Assembly (NCBI GenBank): GCA_029262375.1 | Contig: JAJCZM010000007.1 | Coordinates: 62,001 to 126,000 of the forward strand | Length of the DNA stretch: 64,000 bases | Source: Deltaproteobacteria bacterium | GTDB taxonomy: Bacteria; Desulfobacterota; Binatia; UBA1149; SPBQ01 | Reading direction: 5' to 3' | Part shown: one piece after another, positions 17,430 to 26,937 of the stretch | Numbering within the stretch: the stretch's first letter is position 1 | Layout: the number at the start of each line of letters is the position of its first letter | Notes under the pieces: model-generated | Databases searched by the model: none | Told to the model about the DNA's origin: nothing | What the model saw: only the letters and a program-made list of their open reading frames with translations | Program-made: the position numbers and the translations under genes

Positions 17430-20400
17430 ATGAATCCAAACAGAATACTGATCGCGAATCGCGGCGAGGTGGCCATCCGTGTGATGCGCGCAGCCGCCGA
17501 ACTCGGCGCCTCGACCGTCGCCGTGTACTCCCCTGATGATGCGCGCTGCCTGCACGTGCGCCGCGCCGACGATCGCGTCGCTCTGGCCGGCACGGGCCCC
17601 GCCGCCTATCTCGATATCGACGCCATCGTCGATGCAGCGTTATCGAGCGGCTGCGACGCGCTCCATCCGGGATACGGTTTTCTTGCCGAGAGCGCAGAAC
17701 TGGCGCGGCGTACCGTCGCCGCCGGCATCGTCTTCATCGGACCGACCCCTGACGTGCTCGACGCACTGGGCGACAAGCTGCGCGCGCGCGCGTTGGCCCG
17801 GCAGTGCGACGTTCCGGTTGCGCGCAGCGCGCACGGGATCGAGCAAATTCGAGACTTCGCACGTGAACTGGCCCCGGACCACGCGCTAATGATCAAGGCC
17901 GTCGCCGGCGGCGGCGGACGCGGGATGCGCTTGGTGCGCCCCGGCGACGATCTCGACGAAGCCATCGAGCGTGCCGGCTCCGAAGCGAGCAAGGCGTTCG
18001 GCAACGGCGAGATCTATGCAGAGCAGTTCATCCCTTCGGCGCGTCACATCGAGGTCCAAGTTCTCGGCGACTCGGCCGGACGTGTTTGTCATCTGTGGGA
18101 ACGCGACTGCACCGTCCAACGCCGACACCAAAAGCTATTGGAAATCGCGCCTGCCCCCGGTCTGGATCCCGATGTGCGCCGCGGCCTTCTAGATGCGGCT
18201 GTTCGAATTGCCGAACGCGTCGGTTACTCGTGCGTCGGCACCTTCGAGTTCTTGGTACCTCGCGCGTCAGGCCGGAAGGATCTCGACGATCCACCGTTCG
18301 TATTCATCGAGGCCAACCCACGATTGCAGGTCGAACACACGATCACCGAGGAAATCACCGGCATCGACATCGTGGCGGCGCAAATCCGGCTGGCCGGTGG
18401 CGCAACCCTCGACGAACTCGGACTGGCCGGCGCCCCGGCGCCCCCGCGTGGCATGGCGATGCAGCTGCGCATCAACGCAGAAACACTTGATCGCAGCGGC
18501 ACCACACGCCCCGGCAGCGGAACGATCGAGGCGTTCGAGCCTGCCGCGGGTCGTGGAATCCGGGTCGACAGCTATGTGTACGCCGGGTACACGACCAATC
18601 CCGCGTTCGACAGCCTGCTCGCAAAACTCGTCGTGCATTCCCCCGTCGAGTCGTTCGCGGCAGTGGTCGAACGAGGCTATCGCGCCCTGTGCGAGTCGCG
18701 CATCGAGGGCGTACAGACGAACATCGACGTCCTCGCGAACTTGCTCCGGCATCCGCAGTTTCTCGCAGGTGCGACGCACACCCGATTCGTGGACGAGCAC
18801 ATCGATGCGCTCATCGGCGACGGATCCTCCCGCCCCCATCTGTTTTTCGAACAATCCAGGGAAACGACGGAAGCGACGCAACCGACGGGAACGCGGCAAG
18901 CAGGCGCGAACATCGACGAAGTCGATCCCCTCGCGATCCTCGATCACGGCAAGTCCGGCGCACCGTCTGCACTCTCAGCAGCGCCGGCGGCTCAGCCCGC
19001 AACATCGGCGTTACCGGATCTCCCCATCGGCAGCGTTCCCATCGTAGCCCACATGCAAGGCACGGTCGTCGATGTGGCGGCGGTCGATGGGGCGATCGTG
19101 CATGCGCACACGACGCTGCTCGTCATGGAAGCGATGAAGATGGAGCACGTGATCGCGGCACCGATCGACGGTCGCATCGAACGTGTATCGGTCGCAACAG
19201 GAGACACCGTGTTCGAGGGGCAACTCTTGGCCGTCGTCCAGCGACTAAAAGAAGGCGAAACCACAACCAGCGCCGCGCAGTCCGATGACGCCGTGGCCTT
19301 GGATTACATTCGTTCAGATCTCGAGGAGGTCATCGAGCGACACGCAACCGGACTCGATGCGCGTCGACCGGCCTCCGTCGCACGTCGCAGGAAGACAGGC
19401 CAACGCACGACACGCGAAAATATCGCGGACCTGTGCGACGACGAGAGCTTCACGGAATACGGTGCAACGGTGATCGCTGCTCAACGTAAGCGTCGCAGCG
19501 TGGAAGACCTGATCGAAAACACGCCCGCCGACGGCATGATCGCCGGCGTGGGCACGATCAACGCCGACGTGCACGGCGAACAGGCCGCACGCTGCGCCGT
19601 CATGTCGTACGACTACACCGTGCTTGCCGGCACGCAGGGGCTACAGAATCACCGAAAGAAGGACCGGCTATTCGAGATCGCCGAGCATGCGCGGCTACCC
19701 GTTGTCGTCTTCAGCGAAGGCGGCGGCGGACGACCGGGCGATACGGACTCGTGGGGCGGATCGGGGCTGGACTGCATGGCCTTCAAGCTGTTCGCCGGAC
19801 TGAGCGGACTCGTTCCGCTGGTAGGAATCAATTCAGGTCGCTGCTTTGCCGGCAACGCGGCGCTTTTGGGCTGTTGCGACGTGGTCATCGCCACTGAGAA
19901 CTCTAACATCGGCATGGGCGGGCCGGCGATGGTCGAAGGCGGCGGGCTCGGCGTGTTCAAGCCGGAAGACATCGGACCGATCGAAGTCCAACGCGCAAAC
20001 GGTGTCGTAGATATCGTCGTGTCCGACGAGGCCGAAGCCGTCTCGGTTGCGAAGAAGTACTTGTCCTACTTCCAAGGCCCATTGACCGATTGGAGCGTGG
20101 CGGATCAACGCAACCTCAGACACGTGATCCCGGAGAACCGTCTGCGCATCTACGATGTTCGCCGTGTCATCGAGGCAATGGCCGACGCCGAATCCGTGCT
20201 CGAGCTGCGCAGCGGGTTCGGTCACGGCGTCGTCACGGCGCTGGCTCGCATCGAAGGCCGCCCCATTGGGATCGTCGCCAACAACCCCGAGCACCTGGCC
20301 GGTGCGATCGACAGCCCCGGCGCCGACAAAGCCGCACGCTTCATGCAGCTGTGCGACGCGTTCGACATCCCCGTTCTCTTTCTCTGCGACACTCCGGGGA

Positions 20401-20864
20401 TCATGGTCGGACCGGAAAGCGAAACCACGGCGCTGGTACGGCACGCATCGCGCATGTTCGTCGTGGGCGCCAGCATGACGGTACCGTTCTTTACGATCGT
20501 ATTGCGCAAGGGCTACGGCCTCGGCGCTCAAGCCATGGCGGGCGGCAGCTTCAAAGCGGGCTCGTTCCTTGTCGCATGGCCTACCGGCGAATTCGGAGGC
20601 ATGGGGCTCGAAGGCGCGGTGAAGCTGGGCTTTCGCAAGGAGCTCGCCGCCATCGAGGATCCGCACGAGCGCCGCGCGACCTTCGATGAGATGGTCGCGA
20701 AGATGTACGAGTACGGGAAAGCCGTGAACACCGCCTCGCATTTCGAGATCGACGATGTCATCGATCCCGCCGACTCGCGGCGCTGGATCTTGTCGGCATT
20801 ACGCTCGGCACCGCCCACGGAGCCGCGCAGCGGTAAGAAGCGTCCGTGTATCGATACGTGGTGA
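17430..20864 (+). CDS. Single-chain biotin-dependent acyl-CoA carboxylase
   Basis: A 1,144-aa enzyme that joins all three functions of an acyl-CoA carboxylase. Residues 1 to about 450 are the biotin carboxylase (NRGEVAIRV, ATP-grasp KAVAGGGGRGMRL, FIEANPRLQVEHT). Biotin is attached at Lys570 in VMEAMKMEHV. From about 620 comes the carboxyltransferase (SYDYTVLAGTQG, FSEGGGGRPGDTD, VANNPEHLAGAID, LCDTPGIMVGPE, KGYGLGAQAMAGGSFK). This order matches the single-chain long-chain acyl-CoA carboxylases of actinobacteria and some proteobacteria. The substrate could be acetyl-, propionyl- or a longer or branched acyl-CoA. The ATG at 17430 begins exactly at the conserved N terminus; an upstream TTG is not used. 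Confidence 0.93.
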   Translation: MNPNRILIANRGEVAIRVMRAAAELGASTVAVYSPDDARCLHVRRADDRVALAGTGPAAYLDIDAIVDAALSSGCDALHPGYGFLAESAELARRTVAAGIVFIGPTPDVLDALGDKLRARALARQCDVPVARSAHGIEQIRDFARELAPDHALMIKAVAGGGGRGMRLVRPGDDLDEAIERAGSEASKAFGNGEIYAEQFIPSARHIEVQVLGDSAGRVCHLWERDCTVQRRHQKLLEIAPAPGLDPDVRRGLLDAAVRIAERVGYSCVGTFEFLVPRASGRKDLDDPPFVFIEANPRLQVEHTITEEITGIDIVAAQIRLAGGATLDELGLAGAPAPPRGMAMQLRINAETLDRSGTTRPGSGTIEAFEPAAGRGIRVDSYVYAGYTTNPAFDSLLAKLVVHSPVESFAAVVERGYRALCESRIEGVQTNIDVLANLLRHPQFLAGATHTRFVDEHIDALIGDGSSRPHLFFEQSRETTEATQPTGTRQAGANIDEVDPLAILDHGKSGAPSALSAAPAAQPATSALPDLPIGSVPIVAHMQGTVVDVAAVDGAIVHAHTTLLVMEAMKMEHVIAAPIDGRIERVSVATGDTVFEGQLLAVVQRLKEGETTTSAAQSDDAVALDYIRSDLEEVIERHATGLDARRPASVARRRKTGQRTTRENIADLCDDESFTEYGATVIAAQRKRRSVEDLIENTPADGMIAGVGTINADVHGEQAARCAVMSYDYTVLAGTQGLQNHRKKDRLFEIAEHARLPVVVFSEGGGGRPGDTDSWGGSGLDCMAFKLFAGLSGLVPLVGINSGRCFAGNAALLGCCDVVIATENSNIGMGGPAMVEGGGLGVFKPEDIGPIEVQRANGVVDIVVSDEAEAVSVAKKYLSYFQGPLTDWSVADQRNLRHVIPENRLRIYDVRRVIEAMADAESVLELRSGFGHGVVTALARIEGRPIGIVANNPEHLAGAIDSPGADKAARFMQLCDAFDIPVLFLCDTPGIMVGPESETTALVRHASRMFVVGASMTVPFFTIVLRKGYGLGAQAMAGGSFKAGSFLVAWPTGEFGGMGLEGAVKLGFRKELAAIEDPHERRATFDEMVAKMYEYGKAVNTASHFEIDDVIDPADSRRWILSALRSAPPTEPRSGKKRPCIDTW

Positions 20865-20879
20865 CGTGGCCTCTGCGAA

Positions 20880-22487
20880 CTAGCGCTCGGTCTTGAAGCC
20901 GACTGCTTGCGCGTCCCAGGTTGCATCCGTCACACCGCGCTCGCGCAGCTGATATTTCTGGACTCGTCCGGTCGGCGTCGACGGCAGCGCGTCCATGAAC
21001 TCTATGTAGCGAGGCACGAAGAAGTAGGGCGCGTTTTGATTGACGAAGCGGGCGAGATCTTCGGCGGTTGCAGTCTCGCCCGGCTTCAGCACCACGCAAA
21101 CCTTCAGCTCGGCTTCGGCGACGAGTTCTTCAGAGGTAACGCCGTGCGCAGCGCATTGCGCAACGGCGGGATGCCCGCTGAACGCGGCCTCTACGGCGAA
21201 CGACGAAATGTTGCGCCCTTTGAAACGAATGAAATCGGCCTTGCGATCGACAAAGTAGAACTCACCGTCATCATCGGCCCGACCGAGGTCGCCGGTGTGA
21301 TACCAGAGGTTGCTCCACGCCGTGACGGTCGCTTCGGGGTTGCGCCAGTAACCGTTGAAGATCGAATACGGCTCGATCGGACGCACACAGATCTCCCCCA
21401 CCTCGCCGCTGCCAACAGCGACGTCGTCGTCGTCCAACAGATTCACTTCGATGCCATCGACGGGGCCGCCCAGCGAGTTCGGCTTGTACTCGAGCCCGGG
21501 ACGGCGCGCCAAAAGCGCCATGCACTCGCTCTGGCCGTAGCCTTGGTGCACTTCCTCGATCCCGAAGCGCTCTTTGAATCGAGGGATGAGATCCTCGGGC
21601 ATCGGGATGGCGCCGGCCACGCGCACGGGATTGTCGGCGTCGTCGTCGCGTTCGGGCGCATTCCACAGGAACATGTGCATGGCACCGAGCGTGAAGATCA
21701 TCGTTGCGCCGTAGTGCCGCGTCCTGTTCCAGAACTCTTTCGGCGAGAACGCCGCATCCATTGCGCACGGTACGCCGAACACCAACGCGCGATAGACGTT
21801 CGCGACCCATGCTGCCGATTGGTACATCGGCAGGCAGTTGTACAACACCTCGCCTTCGCGTAGCCCGGCATTCACGCCGCCCGTTACGGCGGCGCGAATC
21901 CACACGTTGTGGCTTTGCTCCACGCCTTTCGAGCGACCGGTCGTGCCCGACGTCCAGAGAATCGACGAGGTATCCCCATACGACAGATCGTCACAGTCGG
22001 GTTCCGAACCGGGCGTCTCGATCATCTGCTCGATCGTCGTCGATGCGATGCCCAGTTCTTCCGCATCGTCCCCACCGCGTACGACCACGTGCTCGAACGG
22101 AATACCGTCGAGCGCCGCGATACGACCGAAGCGCTGCGCGTCCGCGACCAAGAGCGACGCCCCGCCGTCTTCGAACGACTCGCGTAACCACTGCCCCTTG
22201 TAGTCGACATTGGTCGGAACCCAGATCGCGCCCAGCTTGTTGAGCGCAAGCGTGAGCCAGATCCAATCGGGGCAGGTCCCCATCATGAACGAGACGGTAT
22301 CGCCGCGACGAACCCCGAGCTTCGCGAAGGCGGTAGCCGCGCGGTTCGCAAGTTCATTTACGCGGCCGAACGAGTACGACTCGTCCCCCCACACGATAAA
22401 ATCGGCATCCGGCACCGCTTCGGCTTGTCGAAGCAGGCACTGGCCAAGGAGACGGCTACGAGTGTCGCTGAGATCGAGTAGGTTCAT
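20880..22487 (-). CDS. AMP-dependent acyl-CoA synthetase/ligase
   Basis: A 535-aa adenylate-forming ligase that activates a carboxylic acid to its CoA thioester. It shows the P-loop-like TSGTTGRSKGVEQSH, the YGQSE motif, WYHTGDLGRADDDGEFYFVDRKADFIRFKG and the C-terminal catalytic Lys in PTGRVQKYQLRE. It resembles crotonobetaine/carnitine-CoA ligase-like and fatty-acid ligase members; substrate choice is not visible. The ATG at 22487 is taken because homology starts at NLLDLSDTR. It converges on the carboxylase gene. Confidence 0.9.
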   Translation of the reverse strand: MNLLDLSDTRSRLLGQCLLRQAEAVPDADFIVWGDESYSFGRVNELANRAATAFAKLGVRRGDTVSFMMGTCPDWIWLTLALNKLGAIWVPTNVDYKGQWLRESFEDGGASLLVADAQRFGRIAALDGIPFEHVVVRGGDDAEELGIASTTIEQMIETPGSEPDCDDLSYGDTSSILWTSGTTGRSKGVEQSHNVWIRAAVTGGVNAGLREGEVLYNCLPMYQSAAWVANVYRALVFGVPCAMDAAFSPKEFWNRTRHYGATMIFTLGAMHMFLWNAPERDDDADNPVRVAGAIPMPEDLIPRFKERFGIEEVHQGYGQSECMALLARRPGLEYKPNSLGGPVDGIEVNLLDDDDVAVGSGEVGEICVRPIEPYSIFNGYWRNPEATVTAWSNLWYHTGDLGRADDDGEFYFVDRKADFIRFKGRNISSFAVEAAFSGHPAVAQCAAHGVTSEELVAEAELKVCVVLKPGETATAEDLARFVNQNAPYFFVPRYIEFMDALPSTPTGRVQKYQLRERGVTDATWDAQAVGFKTER

Positions 22488-22603
22488 GAGAACGGTTTTT
22501 GTCACAGCCGACGACCGGCGACGCAAACGGGCTCAGACCGACGGCGTGCGAGTACGGTATTGCCGTAGCTGACACACCTGTTGCGCCGTGTTAAGCAGGC
22601 CCG

Positions 22604-23395
22604 ATGGCAGCACTTGAAGGCTTTGAGAACAGCAGTTTCGAGCACGACGGCGCGCGGCGAGACGTCTACCGCAGGGGCAGCGGCCCCGCGGTCGTCGTCA
22701 TCCACGAAATACCGGGCATCACGCCGCAGGTCGCTCAGTTCGGCCGCATCGTCGCCGACGCGGGTTTCACCGTCGCCATGCCCGACCTGTTCGGCACGCC
22801 GGGGAAGCCCCTATCGATTCACTACATGGCCGGTCAACTCGCGCGCGCGTGCATCAGTCGCGAGTTCCATGTGCTGGCCGCACACGAGGCGTCACCGATT
22901 ACCGAATGGCTGCGCGCGTTGTGTCGCAAGATGCACGACGAAACGGGCGGCGGCCCCGTCGGGGCGATCGGAATGTGCTTGACCGGAAATTTCGCGCTGG
23001 CGCTGGCCGTCGATCCTTGGTTGATGGCCCCGGTTCTGTCCCAACCTTCACTCCCATTCGGGATCACCGCCGATCGGCGCGCTGGATTGCATCTATCGGC
23101 GGATGGTTTGGCGACACTGAAACGTCGTACGACGCAGGATCGCCTGCGCATTCTGGCAATGCGGTTCAACGGAGATCCTATGTGCCCGCCCGCGCGCTTC
23201 GAGACGATGCGCAAAGAGTTCGGCGATGCCTTCGAGGGCATCGAACTTCCGGCCGACAGCGGCAACCCGAAGGGCAACAAACCACCACACAGCGTGGTCA
23301 CCACCGACCTGATAAACCAGGAAGGAGAGCCGACCAAGCAGGCGCTCGATCGGGTTCTCAGCTTCTTCAAAGAACAGTTGACGGTCGTCAGTTAA
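22604..23395 (+). CDS. Dienelactone hydrolase family protein
   Basis: A 263-aa alpha/beta hydrolase. HEIPGITPQVAQFGRIVADAGFTVAMPDLFG is characteristic of dienelactone hydrolases. The nucleophile is the Cys in IGMCLTG, with Asp in RFNGDPMCPP and His in NKPPHSVVTTDL as the likely other triad members. Family members open lactones in chlorocatechol or related ring degradation, but many have other ester substrates. It is divergent from the acyl-CoA ligase. Confidence 0.88.
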   Translation: MAALEGFENSSFEHDGARRDVYRRGSGPAVVVIHEIPGITPQVAQFGRIVADAGFTVAMPDLFGTPGKPLSIHYMAGQLARACISREFHVLAAHEASPITEWLRALCRKMHDETGGGPVGAIGMCLTGNFALALAVDPWLMAPVLSQPSLPFGITADRRAGLHLSADGLATLKRRTTQDRLRILAMRFNGDPMCPPARFETMRKEFGDAFEGIELPADSGNPKGNKPPHSVVTTDLINQEGEPTKQALDRVLSFFKEQLTVVS

Positions 23396-23406
23396 GACGG
23401 CGCCGA

Positions 23407-24615
23407 CTACGGGTCACAGGCCGGACAATCTAGCGTCACGGCACCGCCGACGGCAGCCGTCAAAATCCGTAGCGCGTCTCCGGCTGTAATCACACCGGAA
23501 TCGTCTACGTCGCAGACGCACAGCTCGCACGAAAGCAGCCCAACTGCGGCATTCAGGGCGAACAGTGCATCGCTCGCCGTCACCACCTCGGGCCGTGCAG
23601 GCACCACCACAAGGGCTCCCGGATCGACGGGGTCTCCGCAGATCATTTCTCCTCCGCCCGGCAGCGTCGTGGTCGTGGTAGTGCCGCCGAATCCAGTGCA
23701 CGTGACATCGCTCACGATGAAATCGGGTAGCGGCGAAATGGGCGAGCCGCCGCTCGCAAACGCCATCGTCGTGTTCGCAATGAAGTCGTCAACGGTGGGA
23801 GCAACCGTCGTGCTATCGGGCAGGAAAGCGCATCGGACAAATGGCTGCGGGGCAACCAATCCCGGCGGTGACGGTGCGCCGTATGAGATCGTCAACTCAT
23901 CGAGCGCCGTGTTGTCGTTGAATCCGAAGTCCTTGAACTCGGTGCCGCCGAGCGCCTCGCACTGCGGTGTCAGCGTCGACGGGATGAGTGCAAACCTTCC
24001 GGCCACGGCGGTATAGTCCACTTTGACCTGCACGCCGGCGACCGTGACGTTGTCGTCGTAGTCTACGGTGATGAGGCACGAAGCGGGCGGCATCGTGGTA
24101 CTCGTCGTCGACCCGAACGGAAAGCTGGTTGTCGTTGTCGACAGCGTTGTCGTAGTCGTCGTCGTTACAGCACCACCGCAAGCGATATTTGAGATCGTCA
24201 CACCGGGCAGCGTCACGTTCATGCCATTCGTGTCGCCGGCAAGCGTACTCATCACACCGAAGTCACCAGCTGTCACCGACTCCCCGGTTCCGACAGTGAA
24301 TCGACACACGGCGACGTCGCCCTGGGTGATGGGTTCTTCGAGGCCCACGATCTGAACCGTCAGCACGCTAGGTTCGAGGACGAGACCGCTCACGAGATAC
24401 CCCGGCCCCGGCGACTGACAGTCGAGAAGAATCTCGCCGGCCGGCATCGCTCCTGAGCCGGCAAAATCGACTTCGAACGTCAGACCCAGAAGGTCGACGC
24501 CGCTGCCGCGCGCGAACGTAAGGAGGCAATCGTCGGCTCGTGCCGGCGTAGGTGAGACGAGAGCCAGGACAGTGGTAATGACGGCAAATAGCGCAGCTGA
24601 GCGTACGAATTTCAA
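23407..24615 (-). CDS. Secreted protein with two cohesin-like domains and a dockerin-like pair
   Basis: The probable start is a TTG at 24615 with GGGAAG upstream, giving LKFVRSAALFAVITTVLALV then a SPTPARA cleavage region. Two similar beta-sandwich blocks follow. Block 1 runs from GLTFEVDFAGSGAMPAG to VTISNIACGG; block 2 runs from GVQVKVDYTAVAGRF to VSDVTCTG. Both have the hydrophobic pattern of cohesin/filamin-type domains. Poly-Thr linkers separate them. The C terminus has two EF-hand-like segments, VTASDALFALNAAVG and DVDDSGVITAGDALRILTAAVG, as in type I dockerins. Function is unknown; surface display or assembly by cohesin-dockerin pairing is an inference. Confidence 0.75.
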   Translation of the reverse strand: MKFVRSAALFAVITTVLALVSPTPARADDCLLTFARGSGVDLLGLTFEVDFAGSGAMPAGEILLDCQSPGPGYLVSGLVLEPSVLTVQIVGLEEPITQGDVAVCRFTVGTGESVTAGDFGVMSTLAGDTNGMNVTLPGVTISNIACGGAVTTTTTTTLSTTTTSFPFGSTTSTTMPPASCLITVDYDDNVTVAGVQVKVDYTAVAGRFALIPSTLTPQCEALGGTEFKDFGFNDNTALDELTISYGAPSPPGLVAPQPFVRCAFLPDSTTVAPTVDDFIANTTMAFASGGSPISPLPDFIVSDVTCTGFGGTTTTTTLPGGGEMICGDPVDPGALVVVPARPEVVTASDALFALNAAVGLLSCELCVCDVDDSGVITAGDALRILTAAVGGAVTLDCPACDP

Positions 24616-24739
24616 TGGTCTTCCCTCATTCGTGATCCGCGACGCCCCCTGCGTCGACGCGCCCAATAGACAAAATCTCTAGACCCCAACTATGTCGCGT
24701 GGGCAGCGTCCAGAAAAGCCGAGCCGGCTGGAGCCGTCT

Positions 24740-25330
24740 TCAGAATCCGAAGAGCCCCGCTCCGATGGCCGCGACGACCAATGTATGTGGAATGATGCTG
24801 ATTGCGGCGCACCAGCCGTGACGAACGAGCGGCACTCCGTATACACCTGCCGCGGTGTTGACGAGATGCGGGCCCCAGGGCAGCCAACGCGCGCAGATGA
24901 GGAAGGCGGGATGTTCGACCGGAAACTGGGCGAGCCAGCGCGGTAGCCGCGAGCGCGCGTGTTCGAAATCGAAGTCGCGCGCGGTCCGGCGGGCAACGAA
25001 GTATTGAAGGAACGCGCCGCAAAACCAGCCTACCCAGCCCAGCGCGGCACCCAGCCAGAAGCCGTACATCGCAGTGAAGCCGACGGCCAGAACCTCACTC
25101 GGGAACGGTGAGACAGCAACGACCGCGTGGATAGGAACGAGCACGAACGGCGCAAACGGCCCCATCATGTCGCGCAGCGCCACCGGGCCGCCGAGTCGAT
25201 TGATACCGGCAACGATCAATCCTCCGGCGATCAGCAACGCGACGATGAGCCGGACGCCCTCGGACGCCGCAAGGCGCAGCAATAGTGGGCGAGTGGGACT
25301 AGCTGGGTCTGTGGTGTCGGGATCTTGCAT
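24740..25330 (-). CDS. VTT/DedA-like membrane protein
   Basis: A 196-aa protein with about five hydrophobic segments and the VTT (SNARE-associated/DedA) style region: SPFPSEVLAVGFTAMYGFWLGAALGWVGWFCGAFLQYFVARR, then LICARWLPWGPHLVNTAAGVYGVP. Such proteins act in lipid scrambling and membrane homeostasis. The ATG at 25330 is preferred over one at 25357. The gene follows the methyltransferase in the same direction. Confidence 0.75.
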   Translation of the reverse strand: MQDPDTTDPASPTRPLLLRLAASEGVRLIVALLIAGGLIVAGINRLGGPVALRDMMGPFAPFVLVPIHAVVAVSPFPSEVLAVGFTAMYGFWLGAALGWVGWFCGAFLQYFVARRTARDFDFEHARSRLPRWLAQFPVEHPAFLICARWLPWGPHLVNTAAGVYGVPLVRHGWCAAISIIPHTLVVAAIGAGLFGF

Positions 25331-25403
25331 GCACGGGCCGGCTACGGCCGAAGACAACTTCTACCCGACCGCCGCGACCGATGTGAGTGGATGGTTGTGC
25401 GCA

Positions 25404-26045
25404 CTACCCCAGACGATCCAGCGCGTAGGCGTAGTGCTCGAACTGCTTCGACACGTAAACGCCGCCGCCGCAGTTGGTAAAATGTCGATCCAGCCGCGTG
25501 CGATACCATTCGGCTTCGCGCAGATAGCACTGGCCGTCGGTCACCGATTGATCGCAGTTTCGCTGCCAGTCTTCCTCGGTGAGCACTTCCAAGAACATAG
25601 CGGCACTAGTTAGTTCCGAAAGACTCTCGATCGCTCGTCGTGCTTCGCTCTCGCTGAGGTACTGCAAAACCCCCTGACAGATCACGAGATCGAATGGTTT
25701 GCGCGAGCGGTACTCGACGACGGACGCCTGTTCCCACCCCAGCGTTCTGCAGAGATACTCGCTGACCTCTATTCCCGTGTAACGGGCATTGGGGAAATGA
25801 TTCTCGATGTGCTCGCGCCACAGCCCGATACCGCAGCCGACATCGAGCACGCGACGTACATCGACATCGAGTTGGTCCAGATAGGCGCACACGAACCGTG
25901 CGAGACGTCCGGTCACCTCTTGGTCGGTAACGCGTGCGGCATGATCGCCGTAGAATTGATCGTAATACGCTTTGTCGAAGACGCGGCGAGGCTTCTCGGA
26001 CCGGACCTGCTTGGCCTGCTTGCCCGGCTTGGCCTGCTTGCCCAA
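25404..26045 (-). CDS. Class I SAM-dependent methyltransferase
   Basis: A 213-aa protein with the SAM-binding motif RRVLDVGCGIGLWREHI, motif II YTGIEVSEYLC and FDLVICQGVLQYLSESEA. The longest frame starts with TTG directly after the TAG of the upstream gene, giving a Lys/Gly/Ala-rich tail of about 20 residues encoded by an imperfect repeat; an internal start before VFDKAYYDQFYGD is possible. The substrate is not evident. It follows the SLOG-like gene with no spacing. Confidence 0.82.
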   Translation of the reverse strand: MGKQAKPGKQAKQVRSEKPRRVFDKAYYDQFYGDHAARVTDQEVTGRLARFVCAYLDQLDVDVRRVLDVGCGIGLWREHIENHFPNARYTGIEVSEYLCRTLGWEQASVVEYRSRKPFDLVICQGVLQYLSESEARRAIESLSELTSAAMFLEVLTEEDWQRNCDQSVTDGQCYLREAEWYRTRLDRHFTNCGGGVYVSKQFEHYAYALDRLG

Positions 26046-26594
26046 CTAGCCGAACGTGCGCGCGAAGAGCGCATCGACGGCGGCAGTGCCGTCGTCGTTG
26101 AGGTGGCGCGTGCCGGTTCCGCAGAATTCCGGATGCCCGATCACAGGATCACCGGTGGCTTCGAACTGTGAGCCGCTCCATCTGAACCAGGCCTTCTTCG
26201 GTTGATCGAATACAAACAACGGCTTGTTACAGATCTTCGTGAATTCGGCCCCCCAACCGGTTCCGCCTTTCACCGTTTGGTCATCGAGAATCTGTCCGAC
26301 CACGAAGACTTCCTGGGCGCTATTCACCTGATGCCAGATGGTTTGGAGCACGCTCTTGAAGAGCCGGGTGTCCTTGTAGTCGCGATGCATCAGTCGACTG
26401 ACGTATGCCAGGCTGACATCGCCCTTCTCCAGTTCGCGGCTGGTAAGCACGCGAATACCGCGCGAGCGTGCGTCGGGGTGTCCCTCGAAGGTGAAGTTCA
26501 CCTCTTCGATGCCCCACTTCTCCGCCGCCGCTCCGAACGCCGCTTCGGCTCCGCCGGCGGCACCACTGTACAATACACATTCGTCACGATTCAT
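26046..26594 (-). CDS. SLOG-like predicted nucleotide-binding protein
   Basis: A 182-aa soluble protein. It opens with VLYSGAAGGAEAAFGAAAEKWGI, then shows VVGQILDDQTVKGGTGWGAEFTKICNKPLFVFDQ. A glycine-rich first loop followed by a GGTGWG loop and a PLFVFDQ strand is the pattern of the SLOG/LOG Rossmann-like superfamily, whose members bind or process nucleotides and include cytokinin-forming and stress-signal enzymes. No effector domain is present. It begins a minus-strand run with the methyltransferase and VTT gene. Function is unknown. Confidence 0.55.
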   Translation of the reverse strand: MNRDECVLYSGAAGGAEAAFGAAAEKWGIEEVNFTFEGHPDARSRGIRVLTSRELEKGDVSLAYVSRLMHRDYKDTRLFKSVLQTIWHQVNSAQEVFVVGQILDDQTVKGGTGWGAEFTKICNKPLFVFDQPKKAWFRWSGSQFEATGDPVIGHPEFCGTGTRHLNDDGTAAVDALFARTFG

Positions 26595-26937
26595 AGCCGG
26601 GATTCATTAGCGCAGACGCCGCGCTATGGCGAAACCCGAGCGCGATCCGGATCCGATCTACCGCGTGGCTTTCGCGACCCCCCCCCTGTGCCGACACCGA
26701 TGTGACGCCAAAAAATCGCACGCGAACTGCTCAGACTGCCTGCGGTCCGTCATATGGGGAGCGCGGTTTCGCCTCGTGCGGCACGACAGAGGGCAAGCAG
26801 TGGCGCAAACGGCCTCAGAATCGGCGCGCGATGCGTCATGAGACGGGTGTAAGAAGGAACCAGATCCCAACTGCGGATCAACAAAATGACCGGGCCGCGG
26901 CACGCCGTAAAACTCAACGCCGTGGCAGGAGAACAGC
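26595..26937. other. 343-bp divergent intergenic region
   Basis: Lies between the SLOG-like gene (minus) and the Cys-repeat gene (plus). It contains a nine-base C run at 26678-26686 and, at 26927-26931, an AGGAG ribosome-binding site six bases before the Cys-repeat gene. A 71-codon frame at 26626-26841 has no coding character that I can support. No RNA gene or repeat was seen. Confidence 0.5.

Noticed and set aside
26626..26841. 71-codon plus-strand frame in the divergent intergenic region
   Set aside because: Passes through a nine-base C run, no ribosome-binding site or conserved pattern.
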